Positions 11,736 to 12,840 of a DNA stretch of 12,840 nt are shown piece after piece. Within the stretch, counting starts at the first letter, position 1. The number at the start of each line of letters is the position of its first letter. The DNA lies in the NCBI GenBank assembly GCA_030433055.1, contig JAUILJ010000128.1, positions 1-12,840 on the forward strand. Reading direction: 5' to 3'. The DNA is from Polyangia bacterium (GTDB taxonomy: Bacteria > Myxococcota_A > Polyangia > Polyangiales > Polyangiaceae). Under the pieces are notes generated by a model. That model was not told where the DNA came from and ran no database searches. It saw only the letters and a program-made list of their open reading frames with translations. A program made the translations under genes and the position numbers.

Positions 11736-12840
11736 ATGGCCCACATCCCCTTGAGTCCTATTGGTCAGCCCCGCGCCACCGCGCTGGACGACCAGAGCTA
11801 CCATCAGAACCTGGAGCGCGGAGCGACGCTGGAGGAACGTCTCCAGGCGCGCCGCGCCGAGGTGCACGCCGGATGGGGGGAAAAGTACAAGGAGCGCGTC
11901 CACGCCAAAGGAAAGCTCACGGCGCGAGAGCGGATCGAGCTGCTGAAGGATGCGCAATCACGCATCTTCGAGGTCGGAACATTCGTCAACTACGGCGATG
12001 AGTTCCCCGGCGGCTTGAAGTCTCCCGGCGCTGGAGTCGTGACGGCGTTCGCCTTGGTCTCCGGGCGCTGGTGCATGGTCATCGCGAACGACAACACCGT
12101 CGCCTCAGGCTCGTGGTGGCCGCGCACCCCGGAGAAGATTCAGCGCGCTCAGACCATGGCGTTGCGGCTTCGCATCCCGACGCTCTATCTTGTCGACTGC
12201 AGCGGCTTGTTCCTCCCGGAACAGTCCAGGAGCTTTCCCGGCGGCCGCGGCGCTGGGCACATTTTCAAGATGAACAGCTTGCTGTCCGCCCACGGCGTAC
12301 CGCAGATCGCTGGCGTTTTCGGTGACTGCATCGCCGGCGGTGGCTACATGCCGATCATCAGCGATCGAGTGTACATGACCGAGCAGGCCTACATGGTGAT
12401 CGCGGGCGCTGCTCTGATCAAGGGCGCGAAGAGCCAGAAGATGACGAGCCTCGGCATCGGCGGCCCGGAGGTACACGTCCACCAGAGCGGGTGCGCAGAC
12501 GTTCGCGTGCCCAACGACGACGTACTGATCGACTGCCTGCGTAGGGAGGTTGAGCGCCTACCCACGAGCGCCGCCGATTTCTACCGCCACGGCTCGGGAC
12601 CGATGCCGCCGAGGGAGCCCACGTCCGAGTTGCTCGGCCTGCTCCCAACCGACCATCGGGTGGCGTATGACGCACACCAAGTCCTGGCTCGCTTGTGTGA
12701 TCAGAGCCTGTTCTGGGAGGTTTTGCCCGAGGTTGGGGAAGAGATGATCTGCGGCGTGGGGCGGGTCGGAGGTCTGTACGCCGGCTTCGTGATCAACCGG
12801 CAGGGGCTGGTGGGCGATCCCGAGCACCCAGGGAAGCAAC
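11736..12840 (+). CDS. Acyl-CoA carboxylase carboxyltransferase beta subunit, 3' end outside window
   Basis: Transfers the carboxyl group from carboxybiotin to an acyl-CoA. The frame stays open from ATG 11736 to the window end, 368 residues of a family usually about 510-560 long. An N-terminal helical lead (LEERLQARRAEVHAGWGEKY) is followed by GKLTARERIELLKD (59-72), the crotonase-fold N domain with YLVDCSGLFLPEQSRSFPGG (151-170), GAGHIFKMN (172-180) and the oxyanion-type GDCIAGGGYMPIISD (196-210), then GGPEVHVHQSGCAD (242-255); the C domain begins near 300. The first active-site block is closer to methylcrotonyl-CoA carboxylase beta (a VDxGGAxLPxQ pattern, as I remember it) than to the PccB-type SGGARIQEG. 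Substrate is therefore uncertain: methylcrotonyl-, propionyl- or another acyl-CoA. GAG at 11728-11730 is a weak ribosome site. It pairs with the preceding biotin carboxylase gene; a carrier-protein gene is expected further downstream or elsewhere. Confidence 0.88.
   Translation, partial: MAHIPLSPIGQPRATALDDQSYHQNLERGATLEERLQARRAEVHAGWGEKYKERVHAKGKLTARERIELLKDAQSRIFEVGTFVNYGDEFPGGLKSPGAGVVTAFALVSGRWCMVIANDNTVASGSWWPRTPEKIQRAQTMALRLRIPTLYLVDCSGLFLPEQSRSFPGGRGAGHIFKMNSLLSAHGVPQIAGVFGDCIAGGGYMPIISDRVYMTEQAYMVIAGAALIKGAKSQKMTSLGIGGPEVHVHQSGCADVRVPNDDVLIDCLRREVERLPTSAADFYRHGSGPMPPREPTSELLGLLPTDHRVAYDAHQVLARLCDQSLFWEVLPEVGEEMICGVGRVGGLYAGFVINRQGLVGDPEHPGKQ

Noticed and set aside
11595..11957. 120-codon minus-strand frame over the carboxylase gap
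   Set aside because: Mostly antisense to the carboxyltransferase; no motif or ribosome site supports it.
1..12840. CRISPR arrays, tRNA/rRNA genes, transposons, toxin-antitoxin or phage-defence modules
   Set aside because: I looked for regular spaced repeats, cloverleaf-like sequence, transposase motifs and small paired genes and found none I could support.

Overview
The window looks like chromosomal DNA from a high-GC myxobacterium-type organism (Myxococcota, probably a Polyangia relative). This is inferred from the high GC content, a cytosolic Hanks-type Ser/Thr kinase beside a multi-PAS hybrid histidine kinase, proline-rich lipoproteins of unknown function, and an acyl-CoA carboxylase beta subunit of a type I associate with this group. 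No database search was possible. I see no rRNA, tRNA, CRISPR array, insertion sequence or phage gene.

Layout: (1) 1-1182 (+) is the 3' part of an Npt/TLC-like nucleotide-transporter-family membrane protein, followed by a strong hairpin. (2) 1340-1981 (+) is a proline-rich, helical protein of unknown function whose stop codon lies inside another strong hairpin. (3) 1996-2995 (-) is a zinc-free quinone-oxidoreductase-type dehydrogenase split by an apparent 2-bp deletion. Its promoter has a consensus -35 buried in a 16-bp palindrome, and transcription would begin almost at the ATG. (4) 3108-4106 (+) is an exported protein with a beta-rich, repeat-containing C-terminal half. It converges on and overlaps the stop codon of (5) 4100-5662 (-), a lipoprotein of unknown function. 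(6) 5702-7168 (-) is a cytosolic Ser/Thr protein kinase upstream of the lipoprotein, probably in one transcript with it. (7) 7169-7537 is a 369-bp divergent control region with several inverted and direct repeats and a sigma-54-like promoter facing the kinase. (8) 7538-10114 (+) is a soluble three-PAS hybrid histidine kinase with a C-terminal receiver and a TTG start. (9) 10217-11614 (+) is a biotin carboxylase and 11736-12840 (+) a carboxyltransferase beta subunit, cut by the window end.

How they fit together: the kinase, lipoprotein and hybrid histidine kinase form a plausible signalling neighbourhood around one control region, with Ser/Thr and His-Asp signalling side by side. The last two genes supply two of the three parts of a biotin-dependent acyl-CoA carboxylase; no biotin carrier protein is visible. 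The other genes look like ordinary lineage-specific genes. I do not see a clear-cut new multi-gene system. The points most worth a second look are the sigma-54-type promoter and repeats between the two kinases, the frameshifted dehydrogenase with its palindromic promoter, and the hairpins that span or follow stop codons without a T-tract.
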